From assembly GCF_026559675.1 (NCBI RefSeq), contig NZ_CP092891.1:2294001-2358000 (forward strand): a stretch of 64,000 nt of DNA, written 5' to 3'. Of this stretch, positions 32,574 to 42,122 are shown piece after piece. The first letter of the stretch is position 1. Every line of letters begins with the position of its first letter. Position numbers and translations under genes: made by a program. This DNA comes from Microbacterium oxydans. GTDB taxonomy: Bacteria; Actinomycetota; Actinomycetes; Actinomycetales; Microbacteriaceae. Under the pieces are notes generated by a model that made no database searches, was not told the origin of the DNA, and was given only the letters and a program-made list of their open reading frames with translations.

Positions 32574-32579
32574 AGCCTA
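32574..32579 (-). promoter_or_regulatory. -10 hexamer TAGGCT of aroG
   Basis: TAGGCT, seven bases, ATG at 32566; leaderless type. Confidence 0.55.
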
Positions 32580-32614
32580 GTGGTCGCGGGAGCCCCGCAG
32601 ACGCGCGCGCGAGG

Positions 32615-33304
32615 CTATGTGACGCGGGTGGGGAGCCGGTCCTTGACCGTCGACGCGTAGACGTCCTCGTACCTCTGCTCCCCCAGTCGCTGCAGGGCCA
32701 CCATGATCTCGTCGGTGACCGAGCGCAGGATGTAGCGGTCGTTCTCCATGCCGGCGTAGCGGGAGAAGTCGAGGGGCTCTCCGATCACGATCCCGACCCG
32801 CACGATCCGCGGCAGTCGCCGGCCGATCGGCATCGCCGTGTCGGTGTCGACCATGATCACGGGAACCACCGGGACCTTCGCCTCCAGGGCCATCCGGGCG
32901 ATGCCGGTGCGCCCTCGGTACAGCGTGCCGTCGGGGCTCCGCGTGCCCTCGGGGTAGATGCCGAGCAGGTCTCCGCCGCCGAGCACCTGCAGCCCCGTGT
33001 TCAGCGACGCCTCCGAGGCCTTGCCGCCCGACCGGTCGATCGGGATCTGGCCCGTGGCCTTCATGAAGAACTTCGTGGCCCAGCCCTTCAGACCGCGACC
33101 GGTGAAGTAGTCGCTCTTCGCCAGGAAGGACATCGGGCGATCGATCACCAGGGGAAGGAAGATGGAGTCGGCGAACGAGAGGTGGTTGCTCGCGAGGATC
33201 GCGGCGCCGCTCGCGGGCACGTTCTTCCGGCCCACGATCCACGGACGGAACACCGCCTTGACCACGGGGCCGATCACCACGTACTTCATCAGCCAGTAGA
33301 ACAT
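32615..33304 (-). CDS. 1-acyl-sn-glycerol-3-phosphate acyltransferase (PlsC-like)
   Basis: A protein of 229 residues. The acyltransferase motifs are intact: NHLSFADS (HxxxxD) near residue 43 and YPEGTRSPDG near residue 115. An N-terminal hydrophobic helix anchors it to the membrane. PlsC-type enzymes transfer a fatty acyl group to lysophosphatidate in phospholipid synthesis; the sequence alone does not exclude another lyso-acceptor. The ATG at 33304 (MFYWLMKYVV) has a TAGACT hexamer eight bases upstream; an upstream in-frame ATG at 33334 is possible. Position matches Rv2182c. Confidence 0.9.
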   Translation of the reverse strand: MFYWLMKYVVIGPVVKAVFRPWIVGRKNVPASGAAILASNHLSFADSIFLPLVIDRPMSFLAKSDYFTGRGLKGWATKFFMKATGQIPIDRSGGKASEASLNTGLQVLGGGDLLGIYPEGTRSPDGTLYRGRTGIARMALEAKVPVVPVIMVDTDTAMPIGRRLPRIVRVGIVIGEPLDFSRYAGMENDRYILRSVTDEIMVALQRLGEQRYEDVYASTVKDRLPTRVT

Positions 33305-33312
33305 CGTGCTGA

Positions 33313-33318
33313 AGTCTA
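33313..33318 (-). promoter_or_regulatory. -10 hexamer TAGACT of the acyltransferase gene
   Basis: TAGACT, eight bases, ATG at 33304; fits a leaderless or near-leaderless transcript. Confidence 0.45.
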
Positions 33319-33455
33319 GCGCCGCCATCGGCATCCGCCGGGCCTTCTCGTCATCACGACCAGGTTCGCGACCGAGTCTCACCTCGGGCGCGACCCGGTC
33401 CCATGCCCTAGACTCGGAACCAAGTCCGTGCCCGACCGGTACCGAAGGAGCTGCC

Positions 33456-35288
33456 GTGGTCCAGTTTGAAGTCCCCGCGATCGTCCCAGCCGACCCCGAC
33501 GCGAACGTCGCCGACCTCCTGGTGAAGCGGGTCGAAGCCACCCCCGACCGTGCGCTCTTCTCCGTGCCGGAGGGAGACGGGTGGCGCGACATCTCCGCCG
33601 CCGACTTCCAGACCGCCGTGGTCGCGCTCGCGAAGGGCTTCGCCGCCGCGGGCATCCAGCCCGGCGAGAAGGTCGGCTTCCTCGCGCGCACCACGTACGA
33701 GTGGACGCTCGTCGACTTCGCCCTCTTCTACGCCGGCATCGTGATGGTGCCCATCTACGAGACCAGCTCGCCCTCGCAGATCCAGTGGATCCTCGAGGAC
33801 TCCGGCGCGATCGCCCTGATCGTGGAATCCCCCGAGCACTTCGCCCGCGTCGACGAGGTCCGCGGCGATCTGCCCCTGATCCGCGAGGTATGGCAGCTGC
33901 ACCTCGGCGCCATCGACACCCTCACCGCGCAGGGCGCATCCGTCGAGGACGCCGAGATCGAGCGCCGCCGCAACCTCGCCGTCGGCTCCGACATCGCGAC
34001 GCTCATCTACACGTCCGGCTCCACGGGCCGCCCGAAGGGGTGCGTGCTCACCCACAGCAACTTCGTCGAGCTTTCCCGCAACTCCGCCAAGGCCCTCGAC
34101 GAGGTCGTGCAGACGCCCGGCGCCTCCACGCTGCTCTTCATCACCACGGCGCACGTGTTCGCCCGCTTCATCTCGATCCTCGACGTGCACGCCGGCGTCC
34201 GCACCGGTCACCAGCCCGACACGCGTCAGCTCCTCCCGGCTCTCGGCTCCTTCAAGCCGACCTTCCTCCTCGCGGTCCCCCGCGTGTTCGAGAAGGTCTA
34301 CAACTCCGCCGAGCAGAAGGCGGAAGCCGGCGGCAAGGGCAAGATCTTCCGCGCCGCGGCCGATGTCGCCATCGAGCACTCGAAGCTGGTCGAACAGGGC
34401 ACGAAGATCCCGTTCGGCATGAAGCTCAAGTTCGCGCTGTTCAACAAGCTCGTCTACGGCAAGCTCCGCGAGGCCATGGGCGGCAACGTCGTCTACGCCG
34501 TCTCCGGCTCCGCACCGCTGGGCTCTCGACTGGGCCACTTCTTCCACAGCCTCGGCGTGGTCATCCTCGAGGGCTACGGCCTCACCGAGACGACCGCTCC
34601 CGCCACGGTGAACCTCGCGGACAAGTCGAAGATCGGCACGGTCGGTCCGGCACTCCCCGGCGTCGGCGTCCGTCTGGCGGATGACGGCGAGATCGAGGTC
34701 CGCGGCATCAACGTGTTCAAGGAGTACTGGAACAACCCCGAGGCGACGGCCGAGGCCTTCAGCGAAGGCGGCTGGTTCCACACCGGCGACATCGGCAGCT
34801 TCGACTCCGAGGGCTTCCTGACGATCACCGGCCGCAAGAAGGAGATCATCGTGACGGCCGGCGGTAAGAACGTCGCTCCCGCCGCGCTCGAGGACCCGAT
34901 CCGCGCGAACCCGATCATCGGTCAGGTCGTCGTGGTGGGCGACCAGCGTCCGTTCATCTCGGCCCTCGTGACGCTCGACCCCGAGATGCTCCCGACCTGG
35001 CTCGCGAACAACGGCCTCGACGCCAAGATGGCTCTCGCGGAGGCCTCCACGAACGAGGCCGTCCGCGCCGAGGTGCAGCGGGCGGTGGACGGCGCGAACG
35101 CCCGGGTGTCTCGCGCCGAGTCGATCCGCAAGTTCACGATCCTCGACTCCGAGTGGACGGAGGCGTCCGGTCACCTGACACCGAAGCTCTCCATCAAGCG
35201 CAACGTCATCATGAACGACTTCGCCGACGAGATCTCCGCGATCTACGACGAGCCGGTCGCCACGACGAACGTCCCGATCGGCGGCTGA
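33456..35288 (+). CDS. long-chain fatty acid--CoA ligase (FadD15-like)
   Basis: A protein of 610 residues of the AMP-forming acyl-CoA synthetase family. ATP/AMP-binding motifs YTSGSTGRPKGCVL (about residue 185), GYGLTETTAP (about 370) and the C-terminal hinge and lysine region GRKKEIIVTAGGKNVAP (about 460) are intact. It activates long-chain fatty acids to acyl-CoA for lipid synthesis or degradation. The GTG at 33456 has GAAGGAG five bases upstream; a longer open frame to 33306 is not supported. It is divergent from the PlsC-like gene, and the pair corresponds to Rv2182c/Rv2187. Confidence 0.93.
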   Translation: MVQFEVPAIVPADPDANVADLLVKRVEATPDRALFSVPEGDGWRDISAADFQTAVVALAKGFAAAGIQPGEKVGFLARTTYEWTLVDFALFYAGIVMVPIYETSSPSQIQWILEDSGAIALIVESPEHFARVDEVRGDLPLIREVWQLHLGAIDTLTAQGASVEDAEIERRRNLAVGSDIATLIYTSGSTGRPKGCVLTHSNFVELSRNSAKALDEVVQTPGASTLLFITTAHVFARFISILDVHAGVRTGHQPDTRQLLPALGSFKPTFLLAVPRVFEKVYNSAEQKAEAGGKGKIFRAAADVAIEHSKLVEQGTKIPFGMKLKFALFNKLVYGKLREAMGGNVVYAVSGSAPLGSRLGHFFHSLGVVILEGYGLTETTAPATVNLADKSKIGTVGPALPGVGVRLADDGEIEVRGINVFKEYWNNPEATAEAFSEGGWFHTGDIGSFDSEGFLTITGRKKEIIVTAGGKNVAPAALEDPIRANPIIGQVVVVGDQRPFISALVTLDPEMLPTWLANNGLDAKMALAEASTNEAVRAEVQRAVDGANARVSRAESIRKFTILDSEWTEASGHLTPKLSIKRNVIMNDFADEISAIYDEPVATTNVPIGG

Positions 35289-35301
35289 CCCCGTCGGAGA
35301 C

Positions 35302-35335
35302 GAAGAAGGGCCCCGCCTGCGCGGGGCCCTTCTTC
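35302..35335. terminator. bidirectional terminator between the acyl-CoA ligase and def
   Basis: A 15-base perfect stem (GAAGAAGGGCCCCGC) with a 4-base loop, followed by TTGTT on the plus strand. It ends both convergent genes. Confidence 0.9.
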
Positions 35336-35358
35336 TTGTTCTCCGGATCCTCCTGCGG

Positions 35359-35850
35359 TCAGAACCAGGAGCTCTCGCGCACCTCGCGCATCGCGATCTT
35401 GCGCGTCTCCGGGTCCAACCGGGTCAGGAAGAGCTTGCCGTCGAGGTGATCGGTCTCGTGCTGCAGCGCCTGGGCGAGCAGGCCTTCGCCCTCGAGGACC
35501 ACGGGTGCGCCGTCGAGGTCGATGCCCTCGACCCGGGCCCACGGATACCGCTGCGCGTCGTGCCACAGGCCGGGCACCGAGAGGCAGCCCTCCCCCGTCG
35601 GCACCGGCTCGCCGCGCACCTCGGTGAGCACGGGATTGAGCACGTAGCCGATATCGCCGTTGATGTTGTAGCTGAACGCGCGCAGGGCCACACCGATCTG
35701 CGGTGCGGCGACGCCCGCACGACCGGGCAGCTCGACCGTGTCCACGAGGTCGGCGACCAGCGCGCGCACCCCGTCGTCGATCTCCTCGATCGGTGCGCAC
35801 ACGGTGCGCAGGACGGGGTCGCCGAAGATGCGGATCTCACGCACTGCCAT
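35359..35850 (-). CDS. def: peptide deformylase
   Basis: A protein of 163 residues with the three metal-site motifs of the family: [16 protein letters not shown] (metal-binding Cys) and QHETDHLDG (two metal-binding His and the catalytic Glu). It removes the formyl group from the N-terminal methionine of new proteins. The ATG shares one base with the stop of the upstream MinD/ParA-like gene (TGATG), so translation is coupled to it, an uncommon partner. Confidence 0.96.
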   Translation of the reverse strand: MAVREIRIFGDPVLRTVCAPIEEIDDGVRALVADLVDTVELPGRAGVAAPQIGVALRAFSYNINGDIGYVLNPVLTEVRGEPVPTGEGCLSVPGLWHDAQRYPWARVEGIDLDGAPVVLEGEGLLAQALQHETDHLDGKLFLTRLDPETRKIAMREVRESSWF

Positions 35851-37643
35851 CAGGCGGCCCTGGCCCGCAGTCCCTCGACCAGGAGCGCCGCCAGCTCACG
35901 CGCGGCGATCCGGGTCTCCGGGAGCAGATTCGCGAAGACGATCGTCCCGCCGCCCGCGATCTGCGGGTCGTACGGGACACGGACCACGCTCCGCGCGCGC
36001 GTCGCGAAATGCGCCTGCAGTTCGTTCAGGCGCACCAGCGGTGTGCCGGGCGTGGACTGGTTGAGCACGACGATCGCCTCTCGCGCCTGGTCTGCATAGC
36101 CGTTCGTCTCGAGCCAGGTGAGCGTCTCGGACGCCAGCCGGGCCTCGTCGACGCTGAGGCCGGAGACGATGACGATCTGGTCGGCCAGATCGAGGGTCGC
36201 CGACATCACCGAGTGGACGATCCCGGTCCCGGTGTCGGTCAGGACGAGAGAGTAGTAATGCGCGGCCACACCGGCGACGTCCCGGTAGTCGCTGTCGCTG
36301 AAAGCCTCGGCGATGCGCGGATCCGCGTCGGAGGCGAGGACGTCGAGCCGGGTCGCGTCCCGCGCGACGATGGCGGAGATGTCGTGGTAGCCCTTGACGT
36401 CGTCGTGGATGCGGACCAGGTCGCGCACCGACTTGTTGTGGTGCGGGCGCACGATGCGCTCGGCGAGCGTGCCCCGATCGGGGTTGGCGTCCACAGCGAT
36501 CACCCGATCCTCGCGGGCGTCCGCGAGAGCCATGCCGAGCAGAGCCGTGATCGTCGTCTTCCCCACGCCGCCCTTGCGCGAGAGGACGGGAACGAACCGC
36601 GCTCCCCCCGCGAGCGGAGCCGCGATCCTCGCCGACAGGGCCTTGCGCTCGCGCGCACGCCGACCGTCGCCGATGTTGATGCGCCGCCCGGAGACGGCGT
36701 AGAGGAAGTGACTCCACGCACCCTCGGGCTCCGGCTTGGCGACCCGGTGCGGGTCGAGCAGTCGGTCGGCAGTGAGGAGATCGGCGGACTCGCGCGAAGA
36801 CTCGCCCAGATCATCCAGCCGCTTCGAGGTCAGCGTCACGTCCGTCCGCGCCGTGGCGCGGGCCGGCTGGGGAACGACGGGCTTCTCCTCGGGAATGGAC
36901 ACGGATCTGCTCTCCTTCTCGACGGGTCTGCGCACCGAGGCGGCGGACGCGGCCGGCGCCTTCTCGACGTCGGCCGTCGCGCGGGCGAGGAAACGCGCCG
37001 CGACGGCAGCCTCCTCATCCTGCTGCTCCGGCTCCGTGTCCGGACGGGGGTCGGCGACCGCGACCGGCTCGTCGATGACCACCGCGTCGACGACCTTCTC
37101 TGCGCGCGGTCGGACGAGCGGCGGCACGACGAGCGTGAGCTCGTCGTCGATCACCGTCGCGTCGATCACCGGCTCCTCGTCGACCGGCTCCTCGTCGACC
37201 GGCTCCTCGATGACGGGCTTCTGCTCGACCGACTGCTCGACCGGCTCGTCGATCACGGGTGCTTCGACCGCGGTCGGCTTCGGCTTCGCGGTGTCGACCG
37301 GCGTCGGGGCCGACGTCTTCGCAGCCGCCGAGTCCGTCACCGATGCCTCGCCGATCGGCCCACCGGTCGGCGCACCGGTCGGCGCACCGGTCGGCAGCGG
37401 CTTCGCCTTCGATGCGGACTTCGCCTTCTCGACGACGACGGGTGGGTCGACGACGAGATCGCCGATGACCTCACCCTCCACCACCCCGTCGTCGGCGAGG
37501 TCGTCGTCCTCGTCCTTGGGCAGGGTCACGCTGACCTGGGCGGTTCCGCCGAGGATGCCGATGCCGGCCGTGTCGAGAGACGCGGCTTCGTCGAGCACCC
37601 CCAGCGGGTTCTCCTCGGGGTCAGTGGTGTTCTTCGGTGTCAC
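35850..37643 (-). CDS. MinD/ParA-like ATPase with long disordered N-terminus
   Basis: A protein of 597 residues. The first ~300 are low-complexity, rich in Pro, Glu, Asp and Val, with short repeats such as [14 protein letters not shown]. The C-terminal ~260 form a deviant Walker P-loop ATPase: [19 protein letters not shown] (about residue 345), then [15 protein letters not shown] and [15 protein letters not shown]. Such ATPases place proteins or plasmids on membrane or DNA; similar long-tailed versions occur with secretion systems in actinobacteria, but no such genes are near. GTG at 37643 with GGAG upstream. Target unknown. Confidence 0.85.
   Translation of the reverse strand: MTPKNTTDPEENPLGVLDEAASLDTAGIGILGGTAQVSVTLPKDEDDDLADDGVVEGEVIGDLVVDPPVVVEKAKSASKAKPLPTGAPTGAPTGGPIGEASVTDSAAAKTSAPTPVDTAKPKPTAVEAPVIDEPVEQSVEQKPVIEEPVDEEPVDEEPVIDATVIDDELTLVVPPLVRPRAEKVVDAVVIDEPVAVADPRPDTEPEQQDEEAAVAARFLARATADVEKAPAASAASVRRPVEKESRSVSIPEEKPVVPQPARATARTDVTLTSKRLDDLGESSRESADLLTADRLLDPHRVAKPEPEGAWSHFLYAVSGRRINIGDGRRARERKALSARIAAPLAGGARFVPVLSRKGGVGKTTITALLGMALADAREDRVIAVDANPDRGTLAERIVRPHHNKSVRDLVRIHDDVKGYHDISAIVARDATRLDVLASDADPRIAEAFSDSDYRDVAGVAAHYYSLVLTDTGTGIVHSVMSATLDLADQIVIVSGLSVDEARLASETLTWLETNGYADQAREAIVVLNQSTPGTPLVRLNELQAHFATRARSVVRVPYDPQIAGGGTIVFANLLPETRIAARELAALLVEGLRARAA
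37168..37212. repeat. 15-base tandem repeat, three copies, in the ATPase gene
   Basis: Unit ACCGGCTCCTCGTCG (third copy ends ATG), coding for the repeated acidic peptide EEPVD on the minus strand. In-frame, so copy number changes would alter linker length only. Confidence 0.85.
37361..37396. repeat. 12-base tandem repeat, three copies, in the ATPase gene
   Basis: Unit CACCGGTCGGCG (last copy ends CA), coding for Gly/Ala/Pro/Thr repeats in the disordered N-terminal part. In-frame. Confidence 0.85.
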
Positions 37644-37709
37644 GATGTCGCTCCAAGCCTGCGCGGGCCTCGGGTGCGCACACGGTGCGCGGCCCTCGCC
37701 CGCACAAGA

Positions 37710-40700
37710 TTAGTGCGCCGGACGGATCACGACCAAAAGATCTCCCGCGTCCACCTGCTGGGTCTCGGCGATCGCGTGACGTTCGACGACGCCGTCGACG
37801 GGTGCGGTGATGGCCGCTTCCATCTTCATGGCCTCGATCGATGCGACCGGCTCTCCGGCCCGGACGGCGGCCCCGACCTCGGCCTTCAGGGTGACGACGC
37901 CCGAGAACGGAGCGGCGACCTGACCGGGCACCGAGGTGTCGGCCTTCTCGACCTCATGCACGTCGACGGCGATCGAGCGGTCGCGCACGAACACCGGTCG
38001 GAGCTGCCCGTTGAGGGTCGTCATCACGGTGCGCATGCCCTTGTCATCCGCTTCGCCGATGGCTTCGAGGCCGACGTAGAGCTGCACACCGCGATCGATC
38101 TCGATCAGGTGCTCCTGCCCGGGGACCAACCCGTACAGGTAGTCGCCGGTGTCGAGCACGGAGAGGTCGCCGTACAGCTCGCGACGCTGCGCGAACTCGG
38201 CGGTGGGCCCGGGGAAGAGCAGGGTGTTGAGTCGGGTGCGACGCTCGGCACTGGTGCCGGCGAGGGCCGCCTCGTCCTCCGCGGTGATCTCGGTGAGGCC
38301 CGCGCGCACCGTCCGCCCGGCGAGCACCTTGGTCCGGAAGGGCTCCGGCCATCCACCGGGAAGGTCTCCCAGCTCCCCCGCCATGAAGCCGACGACCGAG
38401 TCCGGCACGTCGTACTTCTCGGGGTTGGCCTCGAAGTCGGCCGGATCGGCCTTGACCGCCGCGAGGTGGAGTGCGAGATCACCGACGACCTTCGACGACG
38501 GCGTCACCTTCGGCACCCGGCCGAGGATGCGGTCGGCCGCGGCGTACATGTCCTCGATGAGCTCGAAGTCGTCGGCGAGGCCGAGCGCCTTGGCCTGCTG
38601 GCGGAGGTTCGACAGCTGACCGCCGGGGATCTCGTGGTGGTACACCCGCCCCGTGGGTCCCGGGAGTCCGGACTCGAACGGCGCGTACTGCCGACGCACC
38701 GCCTCCCAGTACGGCTCGAGGTCGGACACGCCGTCCAGCGAGATGCCGCTGTCGCGCTCGGTGTGCGCGAGCGCCGCGACGAGGGACGACAGGGAAGGCT
38801 GGCTCGTGGTCCCGGAGAGCGGAGCCGATGCGGCATCCACCGCATCGACGCCGACCGCACTGGCCGCGAGGAGCGTCGCCAACTGCCCACCCGGGGTGTC
38901 GTGCGTGTGCAGGTGGACCGGGAGATCGAAGCGCTCGCGCAGCGCCGCCACCAGCTTGGCGGCCGCGGCGGGACGCAGCAGCCCGGCCATGTCCTTGATC
39001 GCGATGATGTGCGCGCCGGCCTCGACGATCTGATCCGCGAGGTGCAGGTAGTAGTCGAGGGTGTAGAGATCCTCCGCCGGGTCCAGCAGATCTCCCGTGT
39101 AGCAGAGGGCGACCTCGGCGACGGCGGTGCCGGTCTTGCGGACCGCCTCGATCGCGGGGCGCATCTGCTCCACGTCGTTGAGCGCGTCGAAGATGCGGAA
39201 GATGTCGACGCCGCTGGCGGCCGCCTCGGCGACGAACGCCTCGGTCACCGCCGTCGGGTAGGGGGTGTAGCCGACCGTGTTGCGCCCGCGCAGGAGCATC
39301 TGGATCGCGACGTTGGGCAGTGCGGCGCGCAGTTTGTCGAGTCGCTCCCAGGGGTCTTCGCCGAGGAACCGCAGGGCGACGTCGTAGGTCGCCCCTCCCC
39401 AGGCCTCGACCGAGAGCAGGTCGGGGGTGAGCCGCGCGATGTACGGAGCCGCGGCGACGAGGTCCTTCGTGCGCACGCGGGTGGCCAGCAGGGACTGGTG
39501 CGCATCGCGGAAGGTCGTGTCGGTGATGGCCAGCGCCGTCTGCTCGCGAAGACTCCGCGCGAAGCCCTCCGGTCCCAGCTCGAGGAGACGCTGACGGGAA
39601 CCGGGAGCCGGATCCGTGCTCAGGTCGACGGTCGGCAGCTTGGCGGCGGGGTCGATGACACCGGGGTGCGCGCCGTGCGGCTTGTTGACCGTGACGTCGA
39701 CCAGCCAGTTCAGGAACTTCGTGCCGCGGTCCTTCGAGACGCGGCCGCGCAGCAGCTCGGGGCGCTCGTCGATGAACGACGTGCTCACGTCACCCGCGAT
39801 GAAGGCGTCGTCCTCGAGGAGGGCCTGGAGGAAGGGGATGTTGGTGGAGACGCCGCGGATGCGGAACTCCGCGAGTGCACGGCGCGCGCGGGCGACGGCC
39901 GCGGGGAAGTCACGTCCGCGGCAGGTGAGCTTCGCCAGCATGGAGTCGAAGTGCGGGCTGATCTGCGCGCCCTGGTGCACCGTGCCGCCGTCGAGACGGA
40001 TGCCGGCGCCGCCGGGCGAGCGGTAGGTGGTGATCTTCCCGGTGTCGGGGCGGAAGCCCTGCGTCGGGTCCTCCGTCGTGATCCGGCACTGCAGGGCCGC
40101 GCCGCGCAGGTGCAGGTTCTCCTGCTGCAGACCGAGGTCGGCCAGGGACTGACCGGAGGCGATGCGCATCTGGCTCTGCACCAGGTCGACGTCGGTGACC
40201 TCTTCGGTCACGGTGTGCTCGACCTGGATGCGCGGGTTCATCTCGATGAAGACGACCTCGCCGGTGCGCTCCCCCGCGGTCTCCAGGAGGAACTCGACGG
40301 TGCCGGCGTTCTCGTAGCCGATGGAGCGCGCGAAGGCCACGGCGTACCCGTGCAGCGCGGTGCGCACGCTGTCGTCGAGGTTCGGCGCCGGCGCGATCTC
40401 GACGACCTTCTGATGCCGGCGCTGCACCGAGCAGTCGCGCTCGAAGAGGTGCACCGTCTCACCGGTCTTGTCCGCGAGGATCTGCACCTCGATGTGCCGG
40501 GGCCGGACGACCGCCTGCTCCAGGAACATGCGCGCGTCGCCGAAGGCGCTGGCGGCTTCGCGCATGGCCTCGGCCAGCGCGGGAGCGAGATCGCCGGGGG
40601 TCTCGACGCGACGCATCCCGCGCCCGCCTCCGCCGGCGACGGCCTTGGCGAACAGCGGGAAGCCGATCTCCTCGGCCTGGGCCACGAGCACATCGACGTC

Positions 40701-41117
40701 GTCGGACGCCTCCGTGGAGCGGAGGACCGGCACGCCGGCCTCGATCGCGTGACGCTTCGCCTCGACCTTGTTCCCCGCCATCTCGAGCACGTTCGAGGGC
40801 GGTCCGATGAAGACGATGCCGTTCGCGGCGGCCTTCTCCGCGAGCTCGGGGTTCTCCGAGAGGAAGCCGTACCCCGGGTAGATCGCATCCGCCCCGGACT
40901 CGAGCGCCACGCGGATGATCTCGTCGACGTTCAGGTAGGCGCGCACGGGATGCCCGCGCTCACCGATCTCGTACGCCTCGTCGGCCTTCAGCCGATGCAC
41001 GGATCCGCGGTCTTCATGGGGGAAGACCGCGACGGTGCGCGCTCCCACCTCGACTGCCGCACGGAAGGCACGGATCGCGATCTCGCCGCGGTTCGCCACA
41101 AGGATCTTCTGGAACAT
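37710..41117 (-). CDS. pyc: pyruvate carboxylase
   Basis: A protein of 1135 residues, the full single-chain enzyme that makes oxaloacetate from pyruvate, bicarbonate and ATP. Domains in order: biotin carboxylase (about 1-450; MFQKILVANRGEIAIRAF, GGGGRGMRRV, FIEMNPRIQVEHTVTEEVT), carboxyltransferase (about 530-800; TTFRDAHQSLLATRVRTKD, AIKDMAGLLRP), the PYC/OADA region, and a C-terminal biotinyl domain with the biotin lysine in SIEAMKMEAAI. The ATG at 41117 has AGAGG upstream and is preferred to the GTG two codons earlier. It has its own promoter region shared with divergent parA. Confidence 0.97.
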   Translation of the reverse strand: MFQKILVANRGEIAIRAFRAAVEVGARTVAVFPHEDRGSVHRLKADEAYEIGERGHPVRAYLNVDEIIRVALESGADAIYPGYGFLSENPELAEKAAANGIVFIGPPSNVLEMAGNKVEAKRHAIEAGVPVLRSTEASDDVDVLVAQAEEIGFPLFAKAVAGGGGRGMRRVETPGDLAPALAEAMREAASAFGDARMFLEQAVVRPRHIEVQILADKTGETVHLFERDCSVQRRHQKVVEIAPAPNLDDSVRTALHGYAVAFARSIGYENAGTVEFLLETAGERTGEVVFIEMNPRIQVEHTVTEEVTDVDLVQSQMRIASGQSLADLGLQQENLHLRGAALQCRITTEDPTQGFRPDTGKITTYRSPGGAGIRLDGGTVHQGAQISPHFDSMLAKLTCRGRDFPAAVARARRALAEFRIRGVSTNIPFLQALLEDDAFIAGDVSTSFIDERPELLRGRVSKDRGTKFLNWLVDVTVNKPHGAHPGVIDPAAKLPTVDLSTDPAPGSRQRLLELGPEGFARSLREQTALAITDTTFRDAHQSLLATRVRTKDLVAAAPYIARLTPDLLSVEAWGGATYDVALRFLGEDPWERLDKLRAALPNVAIQMLLRGRNTVGYTPYPTAVTEAFVAEAAASGVDIFRIFDALNDVEQMRPAIEAVRKTGTAVAEVALCYTGDLLDPAEDLYTLDYYLHLADQIVEAGAHIIAIKDMAGLLRPAAAAKLVAALRERFDLPVHLHTHDTPGGQLATLLAASAVGVDAVDAASAPLSGTTSQPSLSSLVAALAHTERDSGISLDGVSDLEPYWEAVRRQYAPFESGLPGPTGRVYHHEIPGGQLSNLRQQAKALGLADDFELIEDMYAAADRILGRVPKVTPSSKVVGDLALHLAAVKADPADFEANPEKYDVPDSVVGFMAGELGDLPGGWPEPFRTKVLAGRTVRAGLTEITAEDEAALAGTSAERRTRLNTLLFPGPTAEFAQRRELYGDLSVLDTGDYLYGLVPGQEHLIEIDRGVQLYVGLEAIGEADDKGMRTVMTTLNGQLRPVFVRDRSIAVDVHEVEKADTSVPGQVAAPFSGVVTLKAEVGAAVRAGEPVASIEAMKMEAAITAPVDGVVERHAIAETQQVDAGDLLVVIRPAH

Positions 41118-41204
41118 GCACACCTCTGGGAGCTCGATGCGCAGCGTTTTCGATGCACATGGGGCGGGGCTGAGTGTTCCCCCAGCCTAGGGGAAGGTAA
41201 CGTG

Positions 41205-42023
41205 GTGTCCGTGCACGTACTCAGCGTCAGCTCTCTCAAGGGGGGCGTCGGCAAGACGACCGTGACACTCGGGCTGGCCTCAGCGGCTTTCGCCCGAGGA
41301 GTCCGGACTCTCGTCGTCGACCTCGACCCGCAGTCCGACGTCTCCACCGGGATGGACATCCAGGTGGCCGGACGACTCAACATCGCCGACGTCCTGGCGA
41401 ACCCGAAGGAGAAGGTCGTCCGTCAGGCGATCACCTCCAGCGGCTGGGCGAAGGTGCACCCCGGGACCATCGATGTCCTCATCGGCAGCCCCTCGGCCAT
41501 CAACTTCGACGGCCCGCACCCGAGCGTCCGCGACGTGTGGAAGCTCGAGGAGGCACTCGCGTCCGTCGAGGCCGACTACGACCTCGTGCTGGTCGACTGC
41601 GCGCCGTCGCTGAACGCGCTGACCCGCACGGCATGGGCGGCGAGCGACCGCGTCATGGTCGTCACCGAGCCGGGCCTCTTCTCCGTGGCCGCCGCCGACC
41701 GCGCCCTCCGCGCGATCGAGGAGATCCGCCGCGGGCTCTCGCCGCGACTGCAGCCGCTCGGCATCGTCGTGAACCGCGTGCGCCCGCAGTCCATCGAGCA
41801 CCAGTTCCGCATCAAGGAGCTGCGCGACATGTTCGGCCCCCTCGTCCTCTCCCCGCAGCTGCCCGAGCGCACCTCGCTGCAGCAGGCTCAGGGCGCGGCC
41901 AAGCCGCTGCACATCTGGCCCGGCGACTCCGCTCAGGAGCTCGCGGCCGACTTCGACCAGCTGCTCGACCGGATCATCCGCACCGGGCGCATCGCCGTTC
42001 CGGAGAGCGGCCCGCAGAGCTGA
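41205..42023 (+). CDS. orphan ParA family ATPase
   Basis: A protein of about 272 residues. The deviant Walker A motif [14 protein letters not shown] lies at the N-terminus, with LVVDLDPQSDVSTGMD and DLVLVDCAPSLNALTRTAW further on, as in chromosome and plasmid partition ParA proteins. No parB gene or parS-like repeats are adjacent, so this is an orphan whose cargo is unknown. Three GTG codons (41202, 41205, 41211) could start it; 41205 has GGAAGG at the best distance. It has its own terminator. Confidence 0.88.
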   Translation: MSVHVLSVSSLKGGVGKTTVTLGLASAAFARGVRTLVVDLDPQSDVSTGMDIQVAGRLNIADVLANPKEKVVRQAITSSGWAKVHPGTIDVLIGSPSAINFDGPHPSVRDVWKLEEALASVEADYDLVLVDCAPSLNALTRTAWAASDRVMVVTEPGLFSVAAADRALRAIEEIRRGLSPRLQPLGIVVNRVRPQSIEHQFRIKELRDMFGPLVLSPQLPERTSLQQAQGAAKPLHIWPGDSAQELAADFDQLLDRIIRTGRIAVPESGPQS

Positions 42024-42042
42024 CCACCGACGCACACAGCGA

Positions 42043-42071
42043 AACGGCCATCCTCATCGAGGGTGGCCGTT
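42043..42071. terminator. terminator after parA
   Basis: An 11-base stem with one G-T pair (arms 42043-42053 and 42061-42071) and a 7-base loop, 19 bases after the parA stop. It probably also ends the convergent MerR operon. Confidence 0.75.
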
Positions 42072-42122
42072 ATGCGTGTGCCGGGTGACCGGGCGGAGTG
42101 CGGACTCGGGCGGAGTGCGGAC

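Noticed and set aside
35703..42023. Open frame of 2106 codons on the plus strand
   Set aside because: It is antisense to def, the MinD-like gene and pyc. High GC keeps this frame open; only its last 272 codons (parA) are a real gene.
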